From a virus, in IMG/VR virus record IMGVR_UViG_3300030118_004474, positions 1 to 64,000 of that record: a stretch of 64,000 nucleotides of DNA, one strand, 5' to 3'. A program made the translations under genes and the position numbers. Each line of letters starts with the position of its first letter. The first letter of the stretch is position 1. Below are positions 27,012-34,747 of the stretch, piece by piece. The notes below the pieces were generated by a model. It searched no databases. It was not told the origin of the DNA and was given only the letters and a program-made list of their open reading frames with translations.

Positions 27012-27563
27012 TCAAATACTCAACTGAATATGTTTCTTGACATCTTCACCAGCAAACCAACGCTGAATCCATTGTGCTCCCATACCAGCAATAGCAACGT
27101 GGGTAAAGTGAATATCCCCTGCGGAACCATCCCAACTATCACCTTGGCAACTAAACGAACCATCAGGTCCAACATTCAACATAGAAAGAATGTTTGGGTC
27201 TTCTTCGTAAGAAACCAATAACCCGTTTCTTCCCTGTGCTCTTAGGTCAAGCCAAGACATGCCCGTTTTGTAAAGCATCTGTCGCACAGCCAAATTATCT
27301 GCACAACAAACCACTAGGTCGTAGTTTGAAATTTGATTCTGCGTTAGCACCTTGTAAGGTTGTGGGATAACATAGGGCCAACCTGCAAAGCAAGAAACCT
27401 TGTGTTTATCCAGCATACTGTCAGTAAAATTTTGATAGGTCAAATTCTTTTGTTCTACGGTGTCCGGGTCAAAGACCGTTAACTCATAGATACCAGTTCT
27501 AGCCAAACAAGGAATCAAATGTGAACCTATTCCTCCTGCTCCAATTATCAATACTTTTCTCAT
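27012..27563 (-). CDS. ThiF/MoeB/E1-like adenylating enzyme
   Basis: 183 residues, shorter than ThiF (about 250). Rossmann nucleotide motif GAGGIGS (8-14), then D32-x-D34-TVEQKNL (ATP/Mg site), Lys55 and the conserved ADN (88-90) with Arg94. The arginine-finger position after NL is Tyr. Cys139 (SFSCQG) is a possible thioester cysteine. The enzyme would adenylate the C-terminal glycine of a ubiquitin-like protein. Partners in the same cluster: the ubiquitin-like protein at 33735 and the JAMM peptidase at 25421. Confidence 0.85.
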   Translation of the reverse strand: MRKVLIIGAGGIGSHLIPCLARTGIYELTVFDPDTVEQKNLTYQNFTDSMLDKHKVSCFAGWPYVIPQPYKVLTQNQISNYDLVVCCADNLAVRQMLYKTGMSWLDLRAQGRNGLLVSYEEDPNILSMLNVGPDGSFSCQGDSWDGSAGDIHFTHVAIAGMGAQWIQRWFAGEDVKKHIQLSI

Positions 27564-28204
27564 ATTATTTCCTCCAATTTTTTATTATATTTTAGCACGG
27601 TTTGTCTGCTAATATAGAAAGCCCGTGCAACTTTCCTTAGCGATAAATTCGTCGTCCTATAAACACAAGCAGACAATATATTCATGTTTATGTCAATTTT
27701 TTTAGATAACGCCCCTACAAAACTACCTATTGTTTTACATTCTTCTTCATCTAAATTAAGCGGTAGATTTCTTAGTAAGGCTTCCCATTCAGGCGGCCTA
27801 TAAATTTCTGTTTCTTTTAGTCTCCCAAGTAGCGTCTTTACTGTTTTAGGGCGGACGCCCATATATGCACAATAATGTTTTAGTCTAGATACTTGGTTAG
27901 TATTACCCATGTATATGTGTAGGGATAAAACCGCTAGTGTATTTGAAGTATATCTGCTACTTCTGTATAGATTGATATAACTACTTCGGTATATTCTTTT
28001 TACCGCCTCTATGTCTTCTACTCCGTATTCTCTACAAAGTATAACCAAGTCAACCATTTCTCTATCTACGGGTTTCTCACTTAAGGAAACCGAATATATT
28101 CTTGGAACCACGAACGAACCACACTCACGACATTTTATTGCCTGAGAGCCAGTCAATAACATTTTTTGTGGACGGTTTGAAGTTCTGCAAACTAAGCACT
28201 CCAT
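27560..28204 (-). CDS. TFB (TFIIB)-like transcription factor
   Basis: 214 residues. N-terminal zinc ribbon C3-x2-C6...C25-x2-C28, then an all-helical region consistent with two cyclin folds. The last 45 residues (INMNILSACVYRTTNLSLRKVARAFYISRQTVLKYNKKLEEI) match the end of archaeal TFB, where an HTH follows the 'aaa.iY.a......t..eva....vs..Tir..yk.l' pattern. Shorter than host TFB (about 300). It could redirect host RNA polymerase to viral promoters. GGAGG lies inside the upstream gene, 9 bases before the start. Confidence 0.65.
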   Translation of the reverse strand: MECLVCRTSNRPQKMLLTGSQAIKCRECGSFVVPRIYSVSLSEKPVDREMVDLVILCREYGVEDIEAVKRIYRSSYINLYRSSRYTSNTLAVLSLHIYMGNTNQVSRLKHYCAYMGVRPKTVKTLLGRLKETEIYRPPEWEALLRNLPLNLDEEECKTIGSFVGALSKKIDINMNILSACVYRTTNLSLRKVARAFYISRQTVLKYNKKLEEII

Positions 28205-29489
28205 CTTTGAAATCCTCCTCAAATCTTTTTTTACCAAAGTATTTATCATAACCTCTTAGGGTAGAAACACTATCAATGTTCTTTTTATCATTTATTAGAA
28301 CCATCACCCTAGAGGCTATTTGGTCGCCAACACTAACCCGTGATTCGGTTTGGTCAATACAGATACTACCTAGACTACGATATAGGTTTTTACCGTCCGA
28401 ATAAATTTGTGATGAAAAGTAATCTTCGGTATTATTGATTTGAATTCTATAAGTCTTAGACAACAACTTTTGCCAACTTTCAAACGATTCCTTATCCCCA
28501 TGTTTTGCGAATACCTTTAACGCTGTTAGCATCTTTTCGTCATCTTTAGGAATGATGTGTTCTAAGCATATAGTCTGAACATCTTGTCTTCCAGTCACAA
28601 CATGTTTTCCTTTTTCATGTCTAGTTATCACCATCCAACATGCTCCCGGTCCACGAACATAAAGACCGTGAGAAGCACCGGGACGACCAGTATTGACTGT
28701 TAATTCGTGAACGTTAGGAAACGACTTGTGAAGTTTTTCTACAAGTTCCATGCTTCTTTTCGTCACTAAATTAGTAGACTTATTTTGAATCATAAATGCT
28801 TCAATTATCTTTTCTTGAGAATCAGTTAAAAATTTACCCGTTGATTGATGATATAGGTTCTGAAAAGGTATTGCCGTGTATTTGTTGTGAGAACCCTGAC
28901 ATGCTCTTATGAACATAACTGCTTGTTTAAAGGGCATTTCAAACCATATATCGGTATAGAGTTGAATCGCTACTGAATCTGGCCCAGTTCTCTCTAAATC
29001 CAACAGAGTCTCTACTCGCTCCTTTTTTGATGTAAAAAAGGTATATTTAATTTTATTAACCATCGCAGAAGTAATTTCCGTAGGGGTTTCCATAAAATTA
29101 CACACATCGTCATCAATTTCTTCGCTATCTTTATACTTGGGCATCTTGTAAATGATAATTTGTAGTAGTCTTACCAAGTTTTTTAGAGAAATCTTATCCC
29201 CGTTAATAAAATATGAACGGCCCTTTTTTGCTATCCTAACATTTTTTGTTGATTCTAAATCACCCATAACACAAAAAGCAAGTTCACCGTGTAGGAATCC
29301 CTTGATTGTTCTAGTGAAACTTTTGTCGTCTAATGCTGAGGTATCAAAATTATTTCGTCTATATCTATATCTATATCCCCTACTAGGGTTTGGGTTAACC
29401 CAACCATTTTTATTAGTAAATACTATTGGGTTTCCTACTCTTTGGCCTCTTCTTCCCCTAAAATGTATTGTAGTTTTTATTGGTGTCAT
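28125..29489 (-). CDS. Unknown 454-residue early protein
   Basis: Starts with a basic, Tyr/Arg-rich region (RGYRYRYRRNNF), then mixed alpha/beta. No motif I recognise. The last 80 bases overlap the TFB-like gene in another frame. Good SD (GGAGGTGGATGA). May act with the TFB-like factor in host takeover, from position only. Confidence 0.55.
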   Translation of the reverse strand: MTPIKTTIHFRGRRGQRVGNPIVFTNKNGWVNPNPSRGYRYRYRRNNFDTSALDDKSFTRTIKGFLHGELAFCVMGDLESTKNVRIAKKGRSYFINGDKISLKNLVRLLQIIIYKMPKYKDSEEIDDDVCNFMETPTEITSAMVNKIKYTFFTSKKERVETLLDLERTGPDSVAIQLYTDIWFEMPFKQAVMFIRACQGSHNKYTAIPFQNLYHQSTGKFLTDSQEKIIEAFMIQNKSTNLVTKRSMELVEKLHKSFPNVHELTVNTGRPGASHGLYVRGPGACWMVITRHEKGKHVVTGRQDVQTICLEHIIPKDDEKMLTALKVFAKHGDKESFESWQKLLSKTYRIQINNTEDYFSSQIYSDGKNLYRSLGSICIDQTESRVSVGDQIASRVMVLINDKKNIDSVSTLRGYDKYFGKKRFEEDFKDGVLSLQNFKPSTKNVIDWLSGNKMS

Positions 29490-29722
29490 TCATCCACCTC
29501 CGAGTAGTAGATTTGTTCAGAAAGGTAACCATCGCAAATCTGAGTAAGTTTCTCTTGAATCTGTTTAGCAATAGCAGGTATAGTATTCCTGTGTAGGGCC
29601 AACCAAATTCTCTCTGTTTCATTCATTATGATTGTAATGCCGGTGCTACCCTTTTTAGTAATCACCATTGGTGGCATATCATTATCACGAACTATTTTAT
29701 ATTCAATAGTTTTTTCTGTCAT
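29486..29722 (-). CDS. Unknown small protein
   Basis: 78 residues from ATG 29722 (AGGTGA upstream; GTG 29731 is the alternative). Beta strands then a helix (PAIAKQIQEKLTQICDGYL). ATGA overlap downstream. Not recognised. Confidence 0.45.
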   Translation of the reverse strand: MTEKTIEYKIVRDNDMPPMVITKKGSTGITIIMNETERIWLALHRNTIPAIAKQIQEKLTQICDGYLSEQIYYSEVDE

Positions 29723-29918
29723 TTCTTTCACCTAGTTTTTTCATATATTCTAGCGGGCTTTCCTTGAGGGTCTGCCTACTCACCGTTACGTGAGGAAATT
29801 GCTCAAACAAATGCGGCAATACCTCAAATAGTTTATCTTCTATTTCATAATTTTTAGTCCACACAGAGCCATTGGCTTTAAAGACCGTCACTCTATATAA
29901 GATGTTTTCATTTTCCAT
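29703..29918 (-). CDS. Unknown small protein
   Basis: 71 residues; AGGAGG 9 bases before ATG 29918. Strand-rich start (ILYRVTVFKANGSVWTKNYEI) and helical end. No family seen. Confidence 0.45.
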   Translation of the reverse strand: MENENILYRVTVFKANGSVWTKNYEIEDKLFEVLPHLFEQFPHVTVSRQTLKESPLEYMKKLGERNDRKNY

Positions 29919-30142
29919 AATATCATTCCTCCTTTTTCTATTTTTTCATATTTTTTTTCTGTTTTAATTAAGCATCGGATTTGCATGGTGGTAGGAACGT
30001 TTGTTCTTTTACCTCCTCTATCCGAGCGATATTGTTCAAATTTTTCTCTGATGTTTTCTGCTGTTCGCTCCTTGCCATCAGCCATAATTCTGTCAATCAC
30101 CCAAAAGACCTGCTTTCGGTGTCTTTTTCTTCTAGTGGTCAT
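29888..30142 (-). CDS. Winged-helix-like DNA-binding protein
   Basis: 84 residues: basic N-terminus (TTRRKRHRKQ), three predicted helices and a wing ending KKYEKIEKGG...LWKMK. The pattern is shared with genes at 32068 and 34215 (see findings). Starts by ATGA overlap with NrdJ. Confidence 0.5.
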   Translation of the reverse strand: MTTRRKRHRKQVFWVIDRIMADGKERTAENIREKFEQYRSDRGGKRTNVPTTMQIRCLIKTEKKYEKIEKGGMILWKMKTSYIE

Positions 30143-32016
30143 AGTTCACAAGCCCCACCAGCACAAGCCAATTCTCCTGTTAAGTCGGTATTGTCCTCAC
30201 TCTCAAAGACTTGAGACAAATCAATATCCGATAGACATTGCTTCAATTCATTGTAGTGTTCCTCGTCAATTGTTTCAAATGGAGCCTGTTTGTAGGTTCC
30301 TCCATCGTAGGGCAGAACAGATAAACCGTTGTAAGCATGTCGGTTATCCCACATCCATTGGCCCACTTCTTCCCACTCTTCTTCTTTCAAAGAAACCGTG
30401 GCAGAAACATTGTGTGTGTTAATTCCATCATTGTGTCCTTCCTTAACCCAAGTCTTGCTAACCAAGGCAATACGATTTAACATTGACAAAGCAGACTCTC
30501 CACGAATAGTTGCTCCTTCGGGTGCGGCTTGAGGCACGGAAAGAATGGCTGTATCGTGTGGTCGGAAATAACAATCCTCAACCAATTCAGGCAAGTTATT
30601 CAGCAGGTAAGGATAAATTGCTTCGTCCTTTCCAACCCGTAGGCGGCGAATGTAATACTTATCGTGCCACGAATGAATACCACTAGAAGTTCCCAGCACT
30701 AGGGAAGTAGTCCCAGCAGGTTTCACACAGGTTAACCTAGCCGCCTTATTTATTTTGAAATTACCAGCCCAATAAGCATTAACTTTACGCACAATATCTG
30801 CGGCCTTTCTCAAGTTAATATCCGACAGAATTTTGTGTCCTTTTTCATCAGTAGGATTGCTTGCTATTCCAGTCATACTAACCCCCAGTAAAGCATCCCT
30901 TTCGGTATTGCGTTTCCAAACCTCTCTTAGATAGTGAAAATCTGTATAGGTGGCCTGCAAGGTAGCAAGGAAAGTAGCCAAAGAGACACGCTCAAAAAAG
31001 TCTGCCGTATCAACTAGATTACTAGCATTAATCTCTACCAAATTACAGAACTGATACGGACGAAGTGCAATTTCACAGCATGGATTTGTCCCCCAGTCTT
31101 TGTCGTTGCTAAAGTAAATGCCCGGTTCGCCGCTTCCACTAGCCTTAATACGTTCCCACAACGCATTGAAGAATTGTTGGTCTGCTCGGCTACGAATCAA
31201 AACTGCTGAGTTATTTGCTCGTCCTCTTTCGGGATGAGTTTCCCACCAATTACCCGACTTACAGGAAATCATGTCGTTGTCATCTGCACTAAAAAGACTA
31301 ATCAAAGCCGCACGACGAATTCCACCAGCCAAAACCGCATCAGCAATAATACACATAATATCGTGAACTTGGATAGGTTTTAGTTGAGTATTTGTTTCGT
31401 GTTCTTTGAGGATATTTTCAACCTTTACTAAACATTCTCGTAGGGGAGCAGGACCCGGAGCCTTTCCACCGGAGGTGATTAGCGGGGTTCCTTTCTTACG
31501 AATATCTGAATAGTCAAAAATGGGTGTGCTTTTTGTTACACCAAAATAACTCTTCATCAGAACCTTAACTGCGTCAGCCCAACCTTCTATTGAATCGCCA
31601 ATAAGATACCTGCGAGTTCGGTTAGGGTTTGGGTGCTGAACTTCCGGAAGCATTTCAATATGGTGTCGCTGAACTGAATATCCAACACCAGTTCCACCCA
31701 ACAAAAGAAACATTGATTCACTAAATGCGTCAATGTGCTCAATTGGTAGATAAGCGCAGTTGTAGATTCGGTTAGGACTAGTTTCAATTGGCTTTCCGGC
31801 AAATTGCATTGACCTCATAGATGGTAAGATTTTCTTACTCCTTACCATTTCGTAGACATCTCTAATAGTCTCCTCCCATTTAGGGAACTTTTTGATGTGC
31901 ATTTGCATGTTTCGCTCGCACAATTCTTCCCATGTTTCTCTTCTCATTTCGTCTATTTTATACTTAGCATACTTCATATGCACAGTAATGTTGCTTAAAA
32001 TCTCTTTTTCATTCAT
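30139..32016 (-). CDS. nrdJ: Class II (B12-dependent) ribonucleotide reductase, monomeric type
   Basis: 625 residues. Markers of the adenosylcobalamin-dependent RTPR-type enzyme: NCAYLP, GGTGVGYSVQ, LAGGIRRAALISLF, NPCCEIAL...CNLVEIN (catalytic Cys loop), LTCVKPAGTTSLVLGTSSGIH and a C-terminal redox pair ACAGGACEL. It reduces ribonucleoside triphosphates to supply dNTPs for viral replication, independent of oxygen but needing cobalamin. A TATA-like box lies 44 bases before the ATG. G/C-richer codons suggest strong expression. Confidence 0.93.
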   Translation of the reverse strand: MNEKEILSNITVHMKYAKYKIDEMRRETWEELCERNMQMHIKKFPKWEETIRDVYEMVRSKKILPSMRSMQFAGKPIETSPNRIYNCAYLPIEHIDAFSESMFLLLGGTGVGYSVQRHHIEMLPEVQHPNPNRTRRYLIGDSIEGWADAVKVLMKSYFGVTKSTPIFDYSDIRKKGTPLITSGGKAPGPAPLRECLVKVENILKEHETNTQLKPIQVHDIMCIIADAVLAGGIRRAALISLFSADDNDMISCKSGNWWETHPERGRANNSAVLIRSRADQQFFNALWERIKASGSGEPGIYFSNDKDWGTNPCCEIALRPYQFCNLVEINASNLVDTADFFERVSLATFLATLQATYTDFHYLREVWKRNTERDALLGVSMTGIASNPTDEKGHKILSDINLRKAADIVRKVNAYWAGNFKINKAARLTCVKPAGTTSLVLGTSSGIHSWHDKYYIRRLRVGKDEAIYPYLLNNLPELVEDCYFRPHDTAILSVPQAAPEGATIRGESALSMLNRIALVSKTWVKEGHNDGINTHNVSATVSLKEEEWEEVGQWMWDNRHAYNGLSVLPYDGGTYKQAPFETIDEEHYNELKQCLSDIDLSQVFESEDNTDLTGELACAGGACEL

Positions 32017-32059
32017 TCATTTTCCCCTCCTTGGGTAGTTGGAAGTAGTAAATAGATTG

Positions 32060-32067
32060 TTTATAAA
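32060..32067 (-). promoter_or_regulatory. TATA-like box before nrdJ
   Basis: TTTATAAA in the 51-base gap upstream of nrdJ, about 44 bases from its ATG. Suitable spacing for an archaeal promoter with a short leader containing GGAGGGG. Confidence 0.4.
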
Positions 32068-32364
32068 TCATTCTACTAGCCTCCAAGTTGTTTCTTTTTT
32101 GTTCTTTCCGTCTTCGGTAAAATACCTTTCTTCTATTTTTTCAAAACTTTCGTGGTAGCCCAGAACATTTGCTAACGCTCCGGATGTAATACCATACCGA
32201 GTGTTGGAGTTTAACCAGTCTCTAATCTGAAGAAAAGATGCCTCGTTATCTTCACAACTCTTTAGATATTTTTTAATCCACCTTATGTTATTGAAATGTT
32301 TATTATTTCCGACCCTTGGGGGTCCTCTGTTTTCAAATTTTATACTTTGATTATGTGTTCCCAT
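32068..32364 (-). CDS. Winged-helix-like protein
   Basis: 98 residues from ATG 32364. Helices RWIKKYLKSC and FLQIRDWLNSNT, then a recognition-like helix (TSGALANVLGY) and a wing (FEKIEERYF...TTWRLVE). Likely DNA-binding regulator, similar to the proteins at 29888 and 34215. Confidence 0.5.
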   Translation of the reverse strand: MGTHNQSIKFENRGPPRVGNNKHFNNIRWIKKYLKSCEDNEASFLQIRDWLNSNTRYGITSGALANVLGYHESFEKIEERYFTEDGKNKKETTWRLVE

Positions 32365-32394
32365 ATTTATCACTTCTTTTTATTATTGAGTAGG

Positions 32395-32478
32395 TGCTGG
32401 GGGCAGGATTTGAACCTGCGAACCTTTGAGGACAGGAGTTTAAGCCCTGCGCTTTTAACCATACTCAGCCACCCCAGC
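32395..32478 (-). tRNA. tRNA-Leu (anticodon TAA)
   Basis: On the minus strand the seven-base acceptor GCTGGGG (5') pairs with CCCCAGC (3'), followed by discriminator A. Anticodon stem CAGGG/TCCTG encloses CTTAAAC, giving anticodon TAA. A short type II variable arm (CCTCAAAGG) and a T-arm GCAGG-TTCAAAT-CCTGC are present. CCA is not encoded. It reads UUA, a codon favoured in this AT-rich genome. Confidence 0.93.
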
Positions 32479-32484
32479 GTTTAA

Positions 32485-32556
32485 CGGGCGTAGGAGGAAT
32501 TGAACCCCCATCTCCGGCTTAGAAGGCCGGAATGCTATCCTTTACACCATACGCCC
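32485..32556 (-). tRNA. tRNA-Arg (anticodon TCT)
   Basis: On the minus strand GGGCGTA pairs with TACGCCC. Anticodon stem CCGGC/GCCGG encloses CTTCTAA, giving TCT. T-arm GGGGG-TTCAATT-CCTCC has one G-T pair. Discriminator G, no encoded CCA. It reads AGA, the most visible Arg codon here. Six bases separate it from tRNA-Leu. Confidence 0.93.
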
Positions 32557-32563
32557 TTAGAAT

Positions 32564-32806
32564 TTAATGTCCCTTACAATTGGGACAACAATCATTGTCA
32601 TCTACTATTTTTTGTGGCGGTTTGCCTACAAATAGTCTCCAACATCCAAAGTCCATTCGTTGAAAGTTTTTACAACCTCCTCCGTTTTCGCATTGGTATC
32701 TAAAAAATGGAGCATCAGGCTTGCTACATGCACACAATTGGCGTTCGCACGAAGCCCAAGGTTCCATTAATATTAATTCTTCTTCATTACTAAATCTTCT
32801 TTTCAT
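32564..32806 (-). CDS. Cys-rich zinc protein
   Basis: 80 residues from ATG 32806 (SD GGAGG). Nine Cys: CERQLCACSKPD, CENGGGCKNF, GCW and CCPNCKGH. Probably binds two or more zinc ions. Unknown role; lies just before the tRNA genes. Confidence 0.55.
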   Translation of the reverse strand: MKRRFSNEEELILMEPWASCERQLCACSKPDAPFFRYQCENGGGCKNFQRMDFGCWRLFVGKPPQKIVDDNDCCPNCKGH

Positions 32807-33006
32807 TATTCTTCCTCCAACATATCTATCCATTCGTCTTTTATTTTCCATTTTACATAACTTACTTTATCTATTTTTATTCTATCTAAGTGGGCGTCAA
32901 CCTCTATGTTTCCACACCCACAAATTGTGAAATATTTATACTTGTTTTTTACAAGCACATTTTTTTCGCATATTTTACAATGCAATAATACGTCAATTTT
33001 AGGCAT
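32806..33006 (-). CDS. Small zinc-ribbon protein
   Basis: 66 residues from ATG 33006. HCKIC and ICGCG form a C4 zinc ribbon in a beta-rich context. Ends DMLEEE over the next SD. TAATG overlap downstream. Confidence 0.5.
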   Translation of the reverse strand: MPKIDVLLHCKICEKNVLVKNKYKYFTICGCGNIEVDAHLDRIKIDKVSYVKWKIKDEWIDMLEEE

Positions 33007-33352
33007 TTTCCCACTCTTCCCAAGTTTGAGACGAATTATCAATCTCCGCCGTATCTGAAAGCCCTGCTTCATCGTCTTGATATTTTTCGTCGGGTTTCAT
33101 ACTTATCCAACCTCTATCTAGGGCCATTGTTATCAACTTTTCCGGTATTTCTTTACCATTATTGCTGAGAAAATCACACAACACTAACCATTCTTCTGCC
33201 GATGCAGAGTATATTTCGTCGTGTAAATAAAACCCTTCAATTATACCATCTACTTTGATGGTCTTTTTTATTTTCTTTTGGTTATAGTAGTCCCTACGGT
33301 ATTCTAATATTGCTCTGGGTGTTTCAATTAACATCTTTAGTAGCCACAGCAT
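32999..33352 (-). CDS. Unknown protein with acidic C-terminus
   Basis: 117 residues from ATG 33352, with GGAGG 9 bases upstream (ATG 33334 also possible). Basic N-terminal half and acidic, Trp-containing C-terminal half (DNSSQTWEEWENA). No family seen. Confidence 0.45.
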   Translation of the reverse strand: MLWLLKMLIETPRAILEYRRDYYNQKKIKKTIKVDGIIEGFYLHDEIYSASAEEWLVLCDFLSNNGKEIPEKLITMALDRGWISMKPDEKYQDDEAGLSDTAEIDNSSQTWEEWENA

Positions 33353-33644
33353 TTTTAGAAGCCTCCGCCTTTAATTTATTATAGTTCTTTAAATTTTGAT
33401 TATATTTGAATTCAAAATAATTTACTGTTCCGTTCAAGTGACTTCTAATTGTTGCTAAGTCTCTTTTACCTAGAGTATTAAACAGTTGTTTATCTAATTT
33501 ATGATAACCGCTTTTGTTATGAAGCGACCAAATATAGGTAATAACAGTACCTTTAGGTCTGTTCTTTCTATTTGGTTCCCTGTAAGTTAGATATATTTCT
33601 TCTTCTAACATATATTCCGAAATTTGTTTTTTTGTCCATCTCAT
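33324..33644 (-). CDS. Unknown basic protein, possibly DNA-binding
   Basis: 106 residues from ATG 33644 (SD GGTGAT). Starts MRWTKKQISEYML; the middle (DKQLFNTLGKRDLATIRSHLNG) is helix-turn-helix-like. Overlaps the next gene by 29 bases. Tentative. Confidence 0.45.
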   Translation of the reverse strand: MRWTKKQISEYMLEEEIYLTYREPNRKNRPKGTVITYIWSLHNKSGYHKLDKQLFNTLGKRDLATIRSHLNGTVNYFEFKYNQNLKNYNKLKAEASKNAVATKDVN

Positions 33645-33734
33645 AATATCACCTTTTGGGGTTTTTACAGAACCCCTTAACTGGCACTTCTTTTTCTTCT
33701 TAGTGCGAGAATAGAACAACGAACTGATTAGTCC

Positions 33735-33941
33735 TCAGTTCTGGCCTCCCACAATCGCTTGTGTCAGGATAACAGTTTCAATGCTTTCTAGTGGAATATT
33801 AGCCACATCAGCATGAGCAACCATTTCGCCATTGATGTAAGCCCAATGGGTTGGGTGATTGTAAATCTGTTCTACTGCTTCTTCTGCGGACAAAACCAAT
33901 TCGGTGTGTCCTGTGTCATTCAAAATCGTTACGTCTACCAT
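33735..33941 (-). CDS. Ubiquitin-like beta-grasp protein (ThiS/MoaD type) with Gly-Gly-Gln-Asn end
   Basis: 68 residues, the size of ThiS. Order: strand VDVTILND, strand HTELVL, helix SAEEAVEQIY, strand HWAYINGEMVAH, then IPLESIETVILTQAIVGG. The 'NGE.V......PL....V.....VGG' end is the ThiS/MoaD signature. Gly65-Gly66 are followed by Gln-Asn, so a peptidase would have to expose the diglycine, as for eukaryotic and Caldiarchaeum ubiquitin. A JAMM peptidase and an E1-like enzyme are encoded 6-8 kb downstream in the same cluster. Confidence 0.65.
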   Translation of the reverse strand: MVDVTILNDTGHTELVLSAEEAVEQIYNHPTHWAYINGEMVAHADVANIPLESIETVILTQAIVGGQN

Positions 33942-33943
33942 TT

Positions 33944-34222
33944 TTATTCCTCCTCATTTATTTCGTTGTTCTTAATTTGTGCCAAACATGCCTTTCGGAG
34001 TTTGGACTTTCCTCGCTGGATTTGTCCCTCGGTAAAAATACCCAAGGTCAACAAATCGTCTAGCATACGGCTCTTTTCGGAAACCATATATTCAAGTTCT
34101 TCTTTCTGTTCTGGGGTGAGATATTTCCCACCAGTCATTTTATCCATGAACTTTCTGACTTCTAGTTCAGTCATCAGTCCACTTCGCATCATGCTATTCA
34201 TCTGTTCCAACAATTCATTCAT
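33944..34222 (-). CDS. Unknown helical protein
   Basis: 92 residues, Met-rich N-terminus (NELLEQMNSMMRSGLMTELEVRKFMDKM), fully helical, ending NEINEEE over the SD region of the ubiquitin-like gene two bases later. Adjacent position suggests co-expression with it. Confidence 0.5.
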   Translation of the reverse strand: MNELLEQMNSMMRSGLMTELEVRKFMDKMTGGKYLTPEQKEELEYMVSEKSRMLDDLLTLGIFTEGQIQRGKSKLRKACLAQIKNNEINEEE

Positions 34223-34442
34223 GTTTTTTCACCTCCCACACGGCAACGGAATAACTTCCATTTTGTCCTGTGAGTATTACTGTATTAACCTTTCTAAAAT
34301 GCTGTGAAGCATGTAGTTTGGTTCCTACTGATTTTATGCTACCTATGTAGTATTTGTCTTTCAAATTGTATTGTATTTCATGGGTTGATGACGGTCCCTT
34401 TTTTTCAAGAAATCTAGTCACAGCCTTTTCAAATCTATTCAT
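34215..34442 (-). CDS. Winged-helix-like protein
   Basis: 75 residues: AVTRFLEKKG, STHEIQYNL, SIKSVGTKLHAS and a wing (FRKVNTVIL...VAVWEVK). Same pattern as the proteins at 29888 and 32068. SD GAGGTGA. Likely DNA-binding. Confidence 0.5.
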   Translation of the reverse strand: MNRFEKAVTRFLEKKGPSSTHEIQYNLKDKYYIGSIKSVGTKLHASQHFRKVNTVILTGQNGSYSVAVWEVKKHE

Positions 34443-34446
34443 TTTT

Positions 34447-34563
34447 TCACCTCATTACAAAATTTAGACCTTTCCATGCCTCGTAGCACGAGTCGTGGTA
34501 TTTTTGTTTGATTTCTTCTGGGTGCATTAGTGGTCCTCCGCATATTTCACATTTATGTTCCAT
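34447..34563 (-). CDS. Tiny zinc protein
   Basis: 38 residues: CEICGGPL near the start and HDSC at 23-26 give C-x2-C...H-x2-C zinc spacing. AGGTGATTTA precedes the ATG; its own end carries the SD of the next gene. Confidence 0.5.
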   Translation of the reverse strand: MEHKCEICGGPLMHPEEIKQKYHDSCYEAWKGLNFVMR

Positions 34564-34572
34564 TAAATCACC

Positions 34573-34719
34573 TCAAATATCACCAAAAATTTCTCCACAA
34601 ATCGGTTCAATTTTTACGACCCAAATTGAGTCTTCGTTCCAAGTTTCAGGGGCAACTACCTCTCTACTAACAATTACTACCCTTTGTTTCATTCTCCTGT
34701 CTTTTATTTTCACCTTCAT
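34573..34719 (-). CDS. Small beta-rich protein
   Basis: 48 residues: basic start (KVKIKDRRMKQR) then strands (VVIVSREVVAPETW, SIWVVKIEPICGEIF). Good SD (AGGTGATAAGAA). Not recognised. Confidence 0.45.
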   Translation of the reverse strand: MKVKIKDRRMKQRVVIVSREVVAPETWNEDSIWVVKIEPICGEIFGDI

Positions 34720-34747
34720 TTCTTATCACCTATCTGGGTTTTACCCA

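Noticed and set aside
33735-33941. Simple thiamine or molybdopterin sulfur carrier as the only reading of the ubiquitin-like protein
   Set aside because: No thiamine or molybdopterin biosynthesis genes accompany it, and the two residues after Gly-Gly call for a peptidase; kept as an alternative, not the main call.
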